Shown: positions 36,303 through 45,085 of the stretch, piece by piece | Layout: every line of letters starts with the position of its first letter | Numbering within the stretch: the stretch's first letter is position 1 | NCBI RefSeq assembly: GCF_035666175.1 | Contig: NZ_CP142016.1 | Span: 1,364,001-1,428,000, forward strand | Source: Riemerella anatipestifer | GTDB taxonomy: Bacteria; Bacteroidota; Bacteroidia; Flavobacteriales; Weeksellaceae | Direction: 5' to 3' | DNA length: 64,000 nucleotides | The notes under the pieces: model-generated | Database searches by the model: none | The model's input: only the letters and a program-made list of their open reading frames with translations | What the model was told of the DNA's origin: nothing | Made by a program: the position numbers and the translations under genes

Positions 36303-37282
36303 ACTCGTTGTGCATTTTAAATAATACTGATTTTTAGATGATTTAATTTTCTTTGGAAGATAAATTTATTGATATATTGAATAACCGTTGCGGCGGTTAT
36401 TTTACTGATTATCCTTGTTTTAAAGCCTTCAAAAGTTTTAGCATAGTTTCTTTTAATCATAAATTGGTCGCAAAGTTGAGAGAAAAATGTCTCAATTCGT
36501 TTTCGCTTTTTCTTGTACAATGAAAATTGAGGAATATAATCTTTCTGATTACTTCTCATTGGTGTATCTAATTTAATATTAGCATAGTTAAATAAATCTA
36601 TTTGAACTTTTGCTGATAAATAGCCTCTATCTCCAATTAAAGTACAGTTTCGCATTTGCTCACCAATATCTTTTAAATAGTGGATGTCGTGAACGGATGC
36701 AGGGCTTATATCAAAATTCTTAATCACACCATTTAAAGAACATACTGCGTGTAGTTTATAGCCATAGAAATATAATTTCTGTGAAGCACAATAACCATAT
36801 GTTGGTGAAGAATAGGATTGCTCTTTACAAATTTTTGAACGAGTAGAACGAGCGTTTTCACAAACTTTCATTGGCATGCTATCAACGATAAAAATATCTT
36901 CAAACTCATTGAACTCCATCGAAATACGCTGTCTAATTTGCTCTGTTTGTAGGGATAGTCTTCGTTTTCGCTTATTGTAAACACTTCTTTCAATTTTGTT
37001 TATCAGAGAGTTTGGCAATTTTCTAAATAACTGTAATTCGCTATCAATACTCAAGTATTCAGCAGTAATATTAAGACTTATGACTTCTAAATCGCTCATT
37101 TTAGGTGTTCTTCTCTGATAACTAATCAGTTGATTTTCTGAAAAAAGTCCTAAAACTTCCAAAATTCTTTCATATATTTGCTCTATGTTGTTCATTTATA
37201 TCGTTTTATAGCAAAAACAATATACTTATTTTCAGTCTAATAAACAACTCTTGTTTTTTTCATTTCATAATGCACAACGGGT
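36303..37282 (-). mobile_element. IS982-family insertion sequence, copy 2 (980 bp)
   Basis: Ends ACTCGTTGTGCATT (36303) and ACCCGTTGTGCATT (complement, ending 37282). Flanked by an 8-bp direct repeat TGTTTTTA (36295-36302 and 37283-37290). Transposase intact. Confidence 0.93.
36317..37195 (-). CDS. IS982-family transposase
   Basis: 292 aa, full length. Carries the DDE-type transposase core: the first Asp in FIVDSMPMKVC, the second in LIGDRGYLSAKVQ, and the Glu in KKRKRIETFFSQLCDQF. The N-terminal part (LSENQLISYQRRTPKMSDLEVISL) is typical of IS982 members. This copy lacks the frameshift of copy 1 and can be the source of active transposase. Confidence 0.96.
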   Translation of the reverse strand: MNNIEQIYERILEVLGLFSENQLISYQRRTPKMSDLEVISLNITAEYLSIDSELQLFRKLPNSLINKIERSVYNKRKRRLSLQTEQIRQRISMEFNEFEDIFIVDSMPMKVCENARSTRSKICKEQSYSSPTYGYCASQKLYFYGYKLHAVCSLNGVIKNFDISPASVHDIHYLKDIGEQMRNCTLIGDRGYLSAKVQIDLFNYANIKLDTPMRSNQKDYIPQFSLYKKKRKRIETFFSQLCDQFMIKRNYAKTFEGFKTRIISKITAATVIQYINKFIFQRKLNHLKISII

Positions 37283-37355
37283 TGTTTTTAATTGTTTTTA
37301 ATTCTTTTGTATACTGTATATTTGGGCTATATAAGGTTTTTGAATTTAATTTTTT

Positions 37356-38084
37356 GGTATTGTTAAATTATTATATTCAATTCATTATTTAGTTTCAAGA
37401 ACAAAAGTTTTAAAGAATTTTCCAACATTGTTTTTGACTTAGAGTAACACTTTGTTTTTCTTTTAAATCTCGCCAAATAATGCCTTATTCTACTGTTATA
37501 TCCCTCCACTGTAAAGGTTTCTGCTTTGGAGGTTACGTGTCTTTCACTGGGTATCAGCTCTGAATAACTTTTCCAATAATCACTACAAAAAACATTTATA
37601 TTTCTGTTTTTCAATTGCTCCCAAAGTTTTAAGAAGGTTTTTGCGTCCCGTTTGTCACAAATAAAACTGATGAACCTTTTTCTAAGTCTATTAACAGCAA
37701 TCCAGCTCCAACAGTAGTTTTTTTATGCTGTACATAGCTGTGAATCTCATCTAATTCCACTATTTCAATAGGAACTTCATTTTTTGGAAGCTCTACAGAT
37801 TCTCCCCATTTCTTAACCCATTGATAAACTGTTCCATAGCTAATATTTAATAGCCTCCCAATGGCTCGAAAGCCTAACCCTTCTAGATACATTTCTAAAG
37901 CAAGACGCTTTTGTTCTAGTGTTTTTACATCTGATTTTTTCTCAACACTGAAAAAATAGCCACAATCTTTACATTTATATCGCTGTCGCTCTCTGGCAAA
38001 GCCTGCTTTAATCTTATTGGATGATTGACATTTGGTACATTTCATTAGGCTAAATTATAAAAAATATATCAGATTAACAATGCC
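37356..38084 (-). mobile_element. IS1-family insertion sequence (729 bp)
   Basis: Inverted ends GGTATTGTTAA (37356) and GGCATTGTTAA (complement, ending 38084), and an 8-bp target repeat AATTTTTT at 37348-37355 and 38085-38092. It contains an IS1-type transposase in two overlapping frames on the minus strand. Confidence 0.82.
37363..38045 (-). CDS. IS1-family transposase (InsA/InsB by -1 frameshift)
   Basis: The first frame (38045 to 37629) encodes the zinc-ribbon and HTH part (MKCTKCQSSNKIKAGFARE, CKDCGYFFS, ISYGTVYQWVKKWG). It contains a run of seven A after the codon for His in YVQHKK. Slipping one base back there gives a continuous frame through KKNYCWSWIAVNRLRKR and FICDKRDAKTFLKLWEQ into the InsB-type catalytic end (NVFCSDYWKSY, 37614 to 37363). 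Without slippage the first frame ends 34 residues past this site in unrelated sequence. IS1 uses the same A-run device, so this is likely a functional programmed frameshift rather than a mutation. Confidence 0.85.
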
Positions 38085-38161
38085 AATTTTTTTTAAATTT
38101 TAATGACTTTAAATTCAATTTTAGCCACCCTTTTCTTATTTTAACTAAACTTAATTTTAAA

Positions 38162-39382
38162 ATGAAGATAGCCTTTGAGTTAAGAAAAGAAAAAATGAAT
38201 CAAAATGGTTTAATACCTATACAGATTAGCGTTAGACATAATGGTAAAAGAATTCGAAAAAACACTGGACACTCGGTACTTGAGCACCATTGGAACGGAT
38301 ATAGAGTTAAGCCTAATCTAAAGAAGGAAAAGGATAATAATTACCAACTTATCAATCAAGATTTACAAGAAATAGAAGAAAAGATAAGCAGGTTATTTCT
38401 TTTTCTTAAAGCTAATGATATTCAATTTTCCACTGAAAGATTCAATGAATTTGAAACTAAAAATGAATTATCAGAAAACTCTATCGATTTTTTTTAATGT
38501 TTTGATGATTATATCGAAAAAGGGAAGCTTACAAAAACTCCTAATACGATAAAGGGACAAACGACAGTGAAAAATTTTTTAGGATATTTCTGCAAAGAAG
38601 AACATATTTCACTTTCCTTTGATAAAGTTAATAATGAATTTTTTGAATCGTTGAGAAATTATTCTTTTGAAGTAAAGAAAATGAAACAAAACTATTTTGC
38701 TAAAGTGATAAAAGTTTTAAAATCATTTTTAAATTGGGCTACTGAAAAAGGCTATAATACCAATCGAGATTTTGAAAAATTTAGAGCAGTCGAACATGAT
38801 ATAGATATTGTTTATCTGACCTTTGATGAATTGATGAAATTATATGAAAAAGAATTTGAATCGGATAAACTTTCTCAAGTAAGAGATTTCTATTGTATGG
38901 GATGTTTTACAGGATTAAGGTTCTCCGATTTATCGAAACTGCATTTAGCCAATATTTCTGAAGACCACATTATCCTTTCAATACAAAAGACTAAAACCCA
39001 GAATCACGCAATTAAACTTAACAAATACGCAAAGACTATATTGGAAAAATATAAAGGGACAATTCATGAACCTTTGCCTGTTATTTCTTCTCAAAAGTTT
39101 AATCAGTATATCAAAGATTGTTGTGAGGAAGCAGAAATTACACAACCATTTACTATTCATTGGTTTGTAGGAAATCAGAAAAAAACACTTACTCAGCCAA
39201 AATGTAAATTCATTACAAGTCATACAGCACGAAAAACCTTTATTACTAATTCTCTTCTGTTGGGAATGGAACCGAAAGCCATTAAAAAGATTGCCAATAT
39301 TAAAAAAGATGCAGTATTGGATAAATATATGAAAGTAACGGAAGTATTTACCGACGAACAAATGGACAAAGCTTGGGGATAA
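38162..39382 (+). pseudogene. Tyrosine recombinase/integrase with nonsense mutation
   Basis: The reading frame is open from ATG 38162 to TAA 39382 (406 codons) except for one TAA at 38495-38497; frame is kept on both sides, so GAA to TAA is the simplest cause. Arm-binding domain (1-100), SAM-like core-binding domain (about 125-215), then the catalytic domain with Arg in FTGLRFSDL, HTAR (SHTARKTF) and Tyr in LDKYMKVTE. All catalytic residues survive downstream, and a restart at 38567 would yield 271 aa without the arm-binding domain. Confidence 0.9.
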
Positions 39383-39388
39383 ATTATC

Positions 39389-39458
39389 GCATATCGCAAT
39401 ATGAGATATTTTGAATGTGTAGTTCGTATTTTTTTACTAATATTGCATATCGCAATAT
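39389..39458 (+). promoter_or_regulatory. Two operator copies ahead of the HTH/nucleotidyltransferase cassette
   Basis: GCATATCGCAATAT occurs at 39389-39402 and again at 39445-39458. The second is part of a perfect 7-bp inverted repeat ATATTGC-atatc-GCAATAT (39440-39458) that ends seven bases before the cassette's first ATG. Likely autoregulatory sites for the HTH protein. Confidence 0.65.
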
Positions 39459-39465
39459 ACAATAT

Positions 39466-39987
39466 ATGAAAAATTCAAAACAAAATATGAAACCGCAAGA
39501 CATTGTTTTGTTGCTGAAAATTGTAAGTTTGAAAAGTGATACGTGGAATCAATCAGAGATTGCCGTGGAATTGGGAATCAGTCAATCAGAAATCAGTGAG
39601 TCTGTAGCAAGGTCAAAAAATTCTGGATTATTAGATTCAAAAGGAAAAAAAGTGATGAGATATGCTCTCGCAGAATTTCTTCAATATGGAATAAGATATG
39701 TTTTCCCTCAAAAGCCTGGTGCAATTGTCAGAGGAGTTCCAACCGCTCATAGTGCATCACCACTTAATAAAGAAATTCAAAGCAGTGAAATGTATGTTTG
39801 GGCGTATGCGAAAGGCACAGCGAGAGGACAAAGCATAGAGCCTTTATATTCCTCTGTTCCTGAAGCATCGCTAAAAGATGAAAAATTATATGAATTACTT
39901 GCCATCACAGATGCTATCCGTGTTGGTAGAACAAGAGAAAAAGAAATAGCAGTAGAATACCTTAAAAAATATTTAGAAATTGCATAA
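39466..39987 (+). CDS. HTH transcription regulator, putative antitoxin-like
   Basis: 173 aa from the ATG at 39466. An earlier in-frame ATG (39415) would translate through the operator palindrome and is rejected. N-terminal winged-HTH (about 8-60: QDIVLLLKIVSLKSDTWNQSE, then ELGISQSEISESVARSKNSGLL), then a less conserved C-terminal half. Its last eight bases overlap the start of the nucleotidyltransferase gene, implying translational coupling. Regulator/antitoxin role is inferred from arrangement and from the operator repeats. Confidence 0.75.
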   Translation: MKNSKQNMKPQDIVLLLKIVSLKSDTWNQSEIAVELGISQSEISESVARSKNSGLLDSKGKKVMRYALAEFLQYGIRYVFPQKPGAIVRGVPTAHSASPLNKEIQSSEMYVWAYAKGTARGQSIEPLYSSVPEASLKDEKLYELLAITDAIRVGRTREKEIAVEYLKKYLEIA

Positions 39988-40666
39988 CAAAACCATCAAT
40001 GTAGGAGTTGTAGCTGAAGTAGCAGAAGGCTTACAACATTATAGGGAACAAGTAGTATTTGTTGGAGGAGCGGTTATTAGTCTTTACACAGATGACCCCG
40101 CAGCTGACGAAATACGCCCAACGAAAGATATAGATTTTACTGTAAATATTGTTGATATTGGAGAATTTCATAAGACAATAGAAGAATTAGGAAAATTAGG
40201 TTTTCACCCGGATCCTTTTGGAACATCAATTTGCAGTTATACTTTCAAAAAATATCCTGTTGATATTATTCCTGCTGAAGATAGTGCTTTTGGTTCTACC
40301 AACCGTTGGTATAAAATAGGTTTTGAAGATTTATGGAAAGTGAATGTGAAAGGACAGGAGATTTTCATTTTATCAGCACCTTGTTTTCTTGCAACAAAAT
40401 TTGAAGCTTTCAATAATCGAGGGAAAGATTATAGGACAAGCCACGACATTGAAGATATTATTTACATTATTGATAACAGAACTACAATTGTAGAAGAAAT
40501 TTCTAAATGCGATTCGAGAATTTTAGAATTTATTAAATCTGAAATTCAAAAAATTATAGATAAAGGTCTTTTAGAGGAACTTCTGCTAACCCATATTCAT
40601 CCATTAATTATTGATGAAAGAATAGAAATTGTAAAAGAGAAAATCAACAGCATTATGAATTTATAA
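39980..40666 (+). CDS. Nucleotidyltransferase, AbiEii-like putative toxin
   Basis: 228 aa starting at TTG inside the preceding gene's end. Nucleotidyltransferase fold motifs: GG at 29-30 (FVGGAVISLY), DxD at D50/D52 (TKDIDFTV), third Asp at 95 (PVDIIP), and the AbiEii-type segment FLATKFEAFNNRGKDYRTSHDIEDI (K140, D156). This family includes toxins that transfer nucleotides to tRNA or other targets. Paired with an HTH gene as in type IV-like toxin-antitoxin or abortive-infection modules. Toxicity is not proved by sequence. Confidence 0.75.
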   Translation: MHNKTINVGVVAEVAEGLQHYREQVVFVGGAVISLYTDDPAADEIRPTKDIDFTVNIVDIGEFHKTIEELGKLGFHPDPFGTSICSYTFKKYPVDIIPAEDSAFGSTNRWYKIGFEDLWKVNVKGQEIFILSAPCFLATKFEAFNNRGKDYRTSHDIEDIIYIIDNRTTIVEEISKCDSRILEFIKSEIQKIIDKGLLEELLLTHIHPLIIDERIEIVKEKINSIMNL

Positions 40667-40675
40667 AATAAATTT

Positions 40676-41974
40676 ATGGGAGAAATTTCTGAAAATATAC
40701 GCCTGTTTTTGATTGTTGCAATTTTATGTGTTATTGGGTTTGCAATTTTTTATAAAACTTATCTCTATGTCATTGATAAATTTTTGTTTAATGAATTCAC
40801 TTGGCTTTTGCAAAAAACAATTTACAGGTCTTATCTTGTTTTTAAATCCATAATATATGCAGTATTGTTAGCTTATTTCGTTTTAGCAATTTATAGTTTT
40901 TTCACTTCCTATTGGATTTATGGATTGCTTATTTTCGGATGTTTAATTTATTTATTTGTTAAGGTTTGGAAATCAAAAAAAGAAGGAAAATTCAATCTTC
41001 GTAAAGATTTCGAGTTTCAAAAATATAATTCAAAAGTCAGTTATTATAATGACCAAACAGAAGAGTACCGAAGAAAAAGTTTTGATTCCATTATTGATAA
41101 AATTAAAAGAACGGAATTAAGTGGAATCAGTAACGAGGAATACAAAAATTTCTTGAATGAAAATTTTCTCCCCAAAATAGATAAACTATTAGCATTTGAA
41201 TATTACGATAGTAAATTATTCAATTCAATTTCCGATAATTATACCACAACTCTTTTCTATCGAAAATACATCAAAAATGTGTTGGAAACTATTAGTAGAA
41301 TAGATAAGTTAACAAAAAATCTCAGTCTTTTAAATATGGATTATCAAGTAATTATCGATATGTTGCTTGATATTAGATTGATAAAATTTGACGATAATGA
41401 AGGTTTGCATTATGATATTTCACTTATTGATATGGAAATTGATAAAATTCTGAATTCAGACAAAGAAAATTCCAATATCGAAAAAAGTTTATTGGTTATA
41501 AATCAATCCATAGACAATTTAAAATTAGCTTTTGATAAGGTTGGCTTTGAAGATAAACTTTCGGGGCAAATAAATGCTCTTGATGAACTAAAAGAAAAAA
41601 TAAATTTAATCCAACCAGAAAAAAATTATCTTATATATGTGTTATCTGGTAATTGCACAGTAAATAGTTTGACAGAGATTCTAACTAGTCAATTAGAAAG
41701 TTATGATAACATAAAAATGTCGGCTGAAAATATTTCAGATGTTCAAGAATTTGTAAAAAGAAGATTCAGAAATAAGGCTAATAAACAACCTACTAAAAAG
41801 GGTGAAAAATATAAGGATAGGAGTTTCTTTATTAAAAACAGAGAGGAATTTTATAAAGCTGCTTCCTATTCTATTTCTAAGTTTTCTTTAGAAAAAAAGA
41901 AGTTTGCAGAAATCATTTTTGAAGAGTTTTCAGACATCGGCCATTCATTAAAAACAATTGAAAATAGATTATAA
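40676..41974 (+). CDS. Membrane protein of unknown function, third gene of the cassette
   Basis: 432 aa. I do not recognise it. Residues 8-30, 55-80 and 82-97 are hydrophobic segments; the rest (100-432) is a large, charged, mainly helical cytoplasmic part with possible coiled coils (KSLLVINQSIDNLKLAFDKV, LSGQINALDELKEKINLI) and a basic stretch (KRRFRNKANKQPTKKGEKYK). It begins nine bases after the nucleotidyltransferase stop and ends with a hairpin, so it belongs to the same transcript. It could be an effector, a sensor or an unrelated cargo gene. Confidence 0.65.
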   Translation: MGEISENIRLFLIVAILCVIGFAIFYKTYLYVIDKFLFNEFTWLLQKTIYRSYLVFKSIIYAVLLAYFVLAIYSFFTSYWIYGLLIFGCLIYLFVKVWKSKKEGKFNLRKDFEFQKYNSKVSYYNDQTEEYRRKSFDSIIDKIKRTELSGISNEEYKNFLNENFLPKIDKLLAFEYYDSKLFNSISDNYTTTLFYRKYIKNVLETISRIDKLTKNLSLLNMDYQVIIDMLLDIRLIKFDDNEGLHYDISLIDMEIDKILNSDKENSNIEKSLLVINQSIDNLKLAFDKVGFEDKLSGQINALDELKEKINLIQPEKNYLIYVLSGNCTVNSLTEILTSQLESYDNIKMSAENISDVQEFVKRRFRNKANKQPTKKGEKYKDRSFFIKNREEFYKAASYSISKFSLEKKKFAEIIFEEFSDIGHSLKTIENRL

Positions 41975-41993
41975 AATAGAGATTCTATTTTAT
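41971..41993 (+). terminator. Hairpin after the three-gene cassette
   Basis: ATAAAATAGA-gat-TCTATTTTAT perfect 10-bp stem overlapping the stop codon of the 40676 gene. It is AT-rich and lacks a T run, so termination strength is doubtful. Confidence 0.45.
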
Positions 41994-42124
41994 AAAAATT
42001 AAAATTAAGACATTGATTATCAAATATATATCGATTAAATAGAGACTATAAAATAGTTAAGCGGGTAATTTCCAACCTTTGTACTGACAATAAAGTCATA
42101 ATCGTTTAACTAAAATCAATTAAA

Positions 42125-42403
42125 ATGTCAGTACAACTTTATTCACATTCCAAATCCGATTTGGAAAAGGCGGTTGAAATCATTCTGAAGAAAGCAACCG
42201 AATTCACATTACCATCTAAAAAGGTAGAAGAAAGTCCAGAAGATTTGGTATCACAAATCGAGGCTTCTAAATTTTTGCAAATTTCCGTTCCTACCATTAT
42301 AGATTGGAGGAAAAATAAAAATTTACCTCATTATAATTTTAATGGGAGGTATTATTATTCAATTAAAGAGCTTCTTGAATATGGAAAAGGCAAGAGAAAG
42401 TAA
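42125..42403 (+). CDS. Excisionase-like helix-turn-helix protein
   Basis: 92 aa. The C-terminal half is a MerR/Xis-type HTH_17 domain: VSQIEASKFLQISVPTIIDWRKNKNLPHYNFNGRYYYS (key residues I-A-F-L, S-x-x-T-I, W, and the wing Y-F-N-G-R-Y-Y-Y). Such proteins in Bacteroidota mobile elements act as excision or replication regulators. Located ahead of the primase-helicase gene. Confidence 0.82.
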   Translation: MSVQLYSHSKSDLEKAVEIILKKATEFTLPSKKVEESPEDLVSQIEASKFLQISVPTIIDWRKNKNLPHYNFNGRYYYSIKELLEYGKGKRK

Positions 42404-42449
42404 TATTTCAGATTGTCTAGCACATAATTTTTAACATTAAACTTTAAAA

Positions 42450-43676
42450 ATGAATAATAATATTCCTTACATCCGAGTTGGAACAATTTATTACAAACTG
42501 ATTGAGCGTCCACAAATTTCAGGACATTCCACGGTAACTCTTGCCAAGTGGTCAAGAGAAATCATTATCCAAGATCATGGAAAGAAATACATTTATAATA
42601 TTCCAAAATACGATGGATTTTGCTGTATTCCAAATCATTTAGGATACAAGAAAACTATTGGAAACTTCTACAATATGTACAAGGAAATACCGATACAACC
42701 AGTACTTGCAAAAGTAAGCATTGAGGAAATTCCCTACTCTATCTCTTTTTTAGAACATATTTTTGGGAAGCAGATTGACTTAGGTTTGGATTACTTGAAA
42801 ATCCTATTACAAAAACCAGTACAGGTTTTGCCAATTCTCTGCTTAGTAAGTAAAGAACGAGCAACAGGGAAATCCACTTTTCTAAAATGGCTTAAAGAAA
42901 TCTTTGGACTGAATATGACTTACATTAAAGGTGATTCATTTAATAGCCAGTTCAATTCAGACTGGGCTTCGATGTTACTCATTGCAATCGATGAAGTTTT
43001 CTTTGATAAAAAAGAAATTACCGAACGACTGAAATACCTTTCTACGACCAATAAAGATAAATTAGAGAACAAAGGCAAAGATCGGGAGGAAATAGATTTC
43101 TTCGGTAAATTCATTCTTTGTTCCAATAATGAAGACAACTTCATTCAGATTGATGAGAACGAAATCCGATTTTGGGTGCTTAAAATTAATCCTATAAAAT
43201 CTGAAAACACGGAGTTTTTAGAAAATTTGAAAAGGGAGATTCCATTATTCCTAAGATTCTTAATTGACCGACTTTTTTTCTCTCCGAGGAAAACAAGAAT
43301 GTGGTTTGAATCATCCGACATTAAGACTAAGGCATTGCAAAAGTTAGTTTTCAAAAACGGAAATAAATTGGAAAGCAAAATGGTGGAACTGTTTTATGAA
43401 TTCTTTGAATCGAATGAAGATCAAGAAATCAATGTTGTCCCACAGGACATTCTGAATATGATTAACCGAATGTTCAAGCAAACTTATTACACAAGAAATG
43501 AGGTAAGAAACATTTTGAAGAACAAATGGGAACTAGAGCCACAAAAGAATGGTTTAGCCTATATAAGATACGATATTGATTACACTGGAAACTTCTGCCA
43601 AAATAATTCTGTAGGAAGATATTTTAACATTTCCAGAAATTTCATTTTAAAAAAATATGTTGATTTGTTAAGCTAA
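42450..43676 (+). CDS. Primase-helicase family protein (SF3-like ATPase)
   Basis: 408 aa. The central ATPase has Walker A SKERATGKST (residues 134-143) and Walker B-like MLLIAIDEVFF, followed by a possible sensor segment FILCSNNEDNF. The C-terminal part resembles a winged-helix DNA-binding region (FKQTYYTRNEVRNILKNKWELEP). Proteins of this type unwind the origin of mobile elements and plasmids. It lies directly upstream of the iteron-like cluster at 43711-43864. Confidence 0.83.
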   Translation: MNNNIPYIRVGTIYYKLIERPQISGHSTVTLAKWSREIIIQDHGKKYIYNIPKYDGFCCIPNHLGYKKTIGNFYNMYKEIPIQPVLAKVSIEEIPYSISFLEHIFGKQIDLGLDYLKILLQKPVQVLPILCLVSKERATGKSTFLKWLKEIFGLNMTYIKGDSFNSQFNSDWASMLLIAIDEVFFDKKEITERLKYLSTTNKDKLENKGKDREEIDFFGKFILCSNNEDNFIQIDENEIRFWVLKINPIKSENTEFLENLKREIPLFLRFLIDRLFFSPRKTRMWFESSDIKTKALQKLVFKNGNKLESKMVELFYEFFESNEDQEINVVPQDILNMINRMFKQTYYTRNEVRNILKNKWELEPQKNGLAYIRYDIDYTGNFCQNNSVGRYFNISRNFILKKYVDLLS

Positions 43677-43710
43677 TTGCTTAATAAAAAGAAAATCAAA
43701 TAATTACTCA

Positions 43711-43864
43711 TTCAACAAAATCCTCAACAAACTTAAAATCTTACTGCTTTGTTGAGCGTTTGTTGAGCATAAAAATCCAATTTTGTTGAATTGTTGAGAC
43801 TTTGTTGAGTTGATAAATATTTATCAATCAGAATATTATTGATTTCACTCAACAATTCAACAAA
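43711..43864. repeat. Iteron-like cluster, candidate replication origin
   Basis: Nine copies of TTTGTTGAG or a one-base variant in 154 bp. Forward copies begin at 43748, 43759, 43782, 43790 and 43801; inverted copies lie at 43711-43719, 43723-43731, 43848-43856 and 43856-43864. Between the forward group and the right-hand inverted copies is an AT-rich stretch with the perfect 18-bp palindrome TTGATAAATATTTATCAA (43810-43827). The region is non-coding and sits between the helicase and primase genes. Confidence 0.7.
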
Positions 43865-43959
43865 AAAATCTAATGATAAACCTATCACAAATCTCCAATT
43901 CACATCCAACGAAAATTTAACATTTCAAAAAATCAATCAACAACTAAAAACACAGAAAA

Positions 43960-44875
43960 ATGAATTGCAAACAAGCCAATGAAAATATCAGCATTAGAGA
44001 AGTGATGGAAAGCTTTTCTCTTTCACCGAGCAAAGAACATCCGAAAACCGCTTACTATTATGCTGTCAACCGACAAGAACGCACACCAAGTCTTTTGGTT
44101 AATTATGTAAAAAATACAGCTTTTGATTTTGGTACAGGAAAACAATACGATGTCGTATCCATTGTTCAAGAACTTAAACAATGTTCGGTATCTGATGCCC
44201 TTGAATATCTCAAACGCTTTGACTTTTCTTTTCAAAAGCAAAAAGAACTTTTAATGAAGAATCGTCAAGAAAGAAAAACTTATCAAATTTTAGAAGTAAA
44301 AGAAGTTTCGCATCCTGCACTTTTGGATTATTTGAAAGACAGAAATCTTGAAACTCAAAAATCAGAACTAAAAGAAATCCATTATCAAATTGAAGACAAA
44401 ACCTACTTTGCTGTTGCCTTCAAAAATGATTCTAGAGGATATGAAATTAGGAACAAATATATGAAGATAGCCTTGGGTAAAAAAGATATTACTTCTGTTA
44501 AAAACAACTCCAATACAAAAGCTCAAACATTAAAAATATTTGAAGGCTTTAGCGATTATTTGTCCTATCTCACTCTCAAAAATGAAGACCAAAATTTCAA
44601 AGACGAGGCTTCCGATTTCGTGATTTTAAATTTCTTTTCAATGGCTTTTTAAAATTGAAAAATCATTGGAAAATTATCAAAAGATTGAATTGTATTTGGA
44701 TAATGACAGAGCTGGAGATTTACTCGCAGAAAAGTTAAACAAACTTCATTCTAATGTTATCGACCAAAGAAATCAACACAAAGATTTTAAAGATTTGAAT
44801 GAATATTTAATCTCAAAAAAATCAGAAGAGCAAATTCATATTGAAGAGAAACCAACTTACAAAATGAGACGGTAA
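43960..44875 (+). pseudogene. CHC2/Toprim-type DNA primase, frameshifted
   Basis: The first frame (43960-44652, 230 aa) has a CHC2-like N-terminal fold without cysteines (RTPSLLVNYVKNTAFDFGTG, VSIVQEL) and the first Toprim motif FEGFSDYLSYL. It stops just after SMAF. The next frame picks up at about 44640 with KIEKSLENYQKIELYLDNDRAG, the second Toprim motif (D-x-D), and ends at 44875. One extra base at about 44643-44644 explains the break (ATGG-CTTTTT where ATG-CTTTTT would stay in frame). The catalytic Toprim domain is therefore split. Confidence 0.83.
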
Positions 44876-44897
44876 ATTTTACGCTTAGTCTTAGTGC

Positions 44898-44973
44898 AAA
44901 AAGTACGCAAAGTTTACCATAAGCATACGCAAATGGGAACTTTCCACTTTTTGGTTTCTCCTGTCGTCGAAAC
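44898..44973. other. Candidate oriT region
   Basis: Three inverted repeats in 76 bp upstream of mobC: AAAAAGT/ACTTTTT (44898-44904, 44946-44952), nested AAAGTT/AACTTT (44909-44914, 44938-44943), and GTTTC/GAAAC (44954-44958, 44969-44973). oriT sites are usually next to relaxase genes and contain such repeats. No nic site can be assigned from sequence alone. Confidence 0.4.
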
Positions 44974-45067
44974 GGAATTAATGAAAAAGAGTAAAATAGA
45001 TGTAATTCAAATTTTCAATCAATGCTCAGAATTAATTACTAAAAAAAATGAAACAGACAAAATTTAA
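44933..45067 (+). CDS. Small hypothetical protein (44 aa)
   Basis: ATG 44933 to TAA 45067, start MGTFHFLVSPVVETELMKK, ending ETDKI. Overlaps the candidate oriT repeats, so it may be chance. No recognisable domain. Confidence 0.25.
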   Translation: MGTFHFLVSPVVETELMKKSKIDVIQIFNQCSELITKKNETDKI

Positions 45068-45085
45068 ACTTAAAAACAACAAAAA

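Noticed and set aside
39415-39465. Upstream ATG for the HTH regulator
   Set aside because: The extension would encode the operator palindrome; the ATG at 39466 follows it directly.
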